Shown one piece after another: positions 5,833 to 7,056 of a stretch of DNA of 7,056 nt. The first letter of the stretch is position 1. Every line of letters begins with the position of its first letter. The position numbers and the translations under genes were made by a program. The notes beneath the pieces were generated by a model. It was not told the origin of the DNA. It was given only the letters and a program-made list of their open reading frames with translations, and made no database searches. This stretch comes from Ruminococcus sp. (GTDB taxonomy: Bacteria > Bacillota > Clostridia > Oscillospirales > Ruminococcaceae): contig JAFYET010000074.1 in the NCBI GenBank assembly GCA_017544125.1, positions 1 to 7,056 of the forward strand. Direction: 5' to 3'.

Positions 5833-6507
5833 TTATTTATTCTCTGCCTGCTCTTTTTTCTTTGAGCCGAATTTATTCTCTGTACCCGCCATAAGCCTCT
5901 GTATATTGGGCTTGTGCAGATATATTATCAGCACGCATATCAGAAAAGCAACAATGGTGTTTGGTATGACAGCATACCCCTTGTCGTAAACAAAGTTCTG
6001 TAAAATGAATGTAAACGTCGGGTAAGCGACAGCCGCACAGATAGAGCCTACCGAAACATACTTTGTAAGCGCTACCAGCAGCGCAAATACCGCAACAGAC
6101 AGCACACAGGTCAGCGGGTCGATGGCAAGCAGCGTAGTCGCAGCCAGCAAAACGCCCTTTCCACCGTGAAAGCCGTAGAATACCGGGAAGCAGTGCCCTA
6201 TCATTACGGTAAGCCCTGCCACATAGCCTATAAACCTCGGGTCATCAAAAAACTCAACACCCATTACCTGATGAACTACGATCCTGCACACAACAACGGC
6301 TATAACGCCCTTTGCAAGGTCACATAAAAGCGTTGCCAGCGCAGGTCCCTTGCCGTAGACTCTGAGAACATTCGTAAGCCCTGCATTCTTGCTGCCGTAG
6401 TCACGTATATCCTGCTTTTTCCATATGCGGCATACGATGATAGCAGAGTTAAGGCTTCCGAAAAGATATGAAAAGACCACTGTAAATATAACAGCAAATA
6501 TGTCCAT
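5833..6507 (-). CDS. plsY: Glycerol-3-phosphate acyltransferase (acyl-phosphate dependent)
   Basis: PlsY transfers the acyl group of acyl-phosphate (made by PlsX) to sn-glycerol 3-phosphate to form lysophosphatidic acid at the cytoplasmic membrane. The 224-residue protein is polytopic and holds the three family motifs: RDYGSKNAGLTNVLR (35-49), GHCFPVFYGFHGGKGV (104-119) and HKPNIQRLMAGTENKF (198-213). The N-terminal FGSLNSA (16-22) is also typical. It ends in a hydrophilic lysine-rich tail (214-224). The ATG at 6507 is the only usable start, because a stop codon lies two codons upstream in frame. The Shine-Dalgarno AAGGAG overlaps the der stop codon and sits 12 nt from the ATG, somewhat far. 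The gene lies 16 nt after der and 23 nt before gpsA. The partner acyltransferase PlsC is not in the window. The assignment is very secure. Confidence 0.97.
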   Translation of the reverse strand: MDIFAVIFTVVFSYLFGSLNSAIIVCRIWKKQDIRDYGSKNAGLTNVLRVYGKGPALATLLCDLAKGVIAVVVCRIVVHQVMGVEFFDDPRFIGYVAGLTVMIGHCFPVFYGFHGGKGVLLAATTLLAIDPLTCVLSVAVFALLVALTKYVSVGSICAAVAYPTFTFILQNFVYDKGYAVIPNTIVAFLICVLIIYLHKPNIQRLMAGTENKFGSKKKEQAENK

Positions 6508-6523
6508 AGCTCAAAACTACTCC

Positions 6524-7056
6524 TTATTTAACATCTTTGGTATCACGCTCACGCACCTTGAGCCTTATGGGCGTTGCATCGAGCGAAAATGTCTCTCTTA
6601 TCTGGTTTTCTATATAGCGCTGATAGGAGAAATGGAAAAGGTCTGCCCTGTTGACAAAAGCCACGAACGTAGGCGGCTTTGTAGATGCCTGCGTCATGTA
6701 GTATATCTTTAAGCGCCTGCCCTTGTCAGAGGGGGGCTGCACCCTTGTCGTGGCATATGCAAGCACGTCATTGAGCCTGCCCGTGGGTATTCTTACGGCA
6801 TTCTGCTCGGCAACATACTTGATATAGTCAAACAGCTTGTCAACTCTTAAGCCCGTCTTTGCCGATATGAAAACAAACGGCACGTAGCTCATAAACGAGA
6901 AATCGTCCTGTAACTTCTTGCGGTATTCGTCCATAGTGTTTGTTTCTTTTTCTATGGCATCCCACTTATTTACGGTAACTATACAAGCCTTGCCCTTTTC
7001 GTGCGCATAGCCTGCCACCTTTGAATCCTGCTCGGTAAAGCCCTCGGTAGCATCTA
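6524..7056 (-). CDS. der: Ribosome biogenesis GTPase Der, C-terminal part (cut by window edge)
   Basis: Der (EngA) is a double-GTPase-domain protein needed for 50S subunit maturation. The last 176 residues are visible. The frame is open to the right edge and begins DATEGFTEQDSK at 7054, the conserved region following switch II of the second GTPase domain. After it come the G4 motif NKWD (visible residues 29-32) and the G5 motif ISAKTG (63-68). The C-terminal KH-like domain (about 95-170) includes RIPTGRLNDVL, KIYYMTQ and PPTFVAFVN. A GTG at 7018 is an internal valine codon, not a start. The first GTPase domain and the P-loop of the second lie outside the window. The gene precedes plsY by 16 nt, an arrangement often found in Firmicutes. 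The assignment is very secure. Confidence 0.97.
   Translation of the reverse strand, partial: DATEGFTEQDSKVAGYAHEKGKACIVTVNKWDAIEKETNTMDEYRKKLQDDFSFMSYVPFVFISAKTGLRVDKLFDYIKYVAEQNAVRIPTGRLNDVLAYATTRVQPPSDKGRRLKIYYMTQASTKPPTFVAFVNRADLFHFSYQRYIENQIRETFSLDATPIRLKVRERDTKDVK

Noticed and set aside
6508..6523. Long 12-nt spacing between the plsY Shine-Dalgarno and its ATG as a sign of a wrong start
   Set aside because: An in-frame stop lies two codons upstream and the protein already begins with the normal PlsY N terminus, so no alternative start is available.

Overview
The window carries ten protein-coding genes, all on the minus strand. They read as two consecutive transcription units of core housekeeping genes. 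Gene order, strong purine-rich ribosome binding sites, frequent ATA and AGA codons and moderate GC suggest a Gram-positive Clostridia chromosome, plausibly an Oscillospiraceae/Ruminococcus-type gut or rumen bacterium. That placement is inference from familiarity, since there is no rRNA gene in the window. I see no insertion sequence, phage gene, CRISPR array, tRNA or rRNA.

Unit 1 (right side, read right to left): der (C-terminal part only, running off the right edge), plsY, gpsA, yjbQ and a membrane-anchored alpha/beta hydrolase. The gaps are 16, 23, 1 and 21 nt, which is operon-like, and the unit ends at a clear rho-independent terminator (3386-3420). PlsY and GpsA work together: GpsA makes sn-glycerol 3-phosphate and PlsY acylates it in the first step of phospholipid synthesis. 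Der is a ribosome-assembly GTPase. YjbQ and the hydrolase are the poorly understood members.

Unit 2 (left side): a near-consensus vegetative promoter (3326-3354) sits between that terminator and pyrH, and drives pyrH, frr, uppS and cdsA with gaps of 18, 16 and 6 nt. After a 202-nt gap comes dxr (N-terminal 77 residues, cut by the left edge). This is the conserved bacterial pyrH-frr-uppS-cdsA-dxr block, covering pyrimidine nucleotides, ribosome recycling, undecaprenyl diphosphate for the cell wall, CDP-diacylglycerol and isoprenoid precursors. The rpsB-tsf pair that usually precedes pyrH is absent here and pyrH has its own promoter.

Two start codons are better placed downstream of the longest possible reading: pyrH at 3287 and yjbQ at 4797, each decided by a strong Shine-Dalgarno sequence. 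The most unexplained stretch is the 202-nt cdsA-dxr gap, which holds two tandem imperfect hairpins. I found no convincing evidence of a previously undescribed system; this is mostly an ordinary core-genome region with a few points worth checking.
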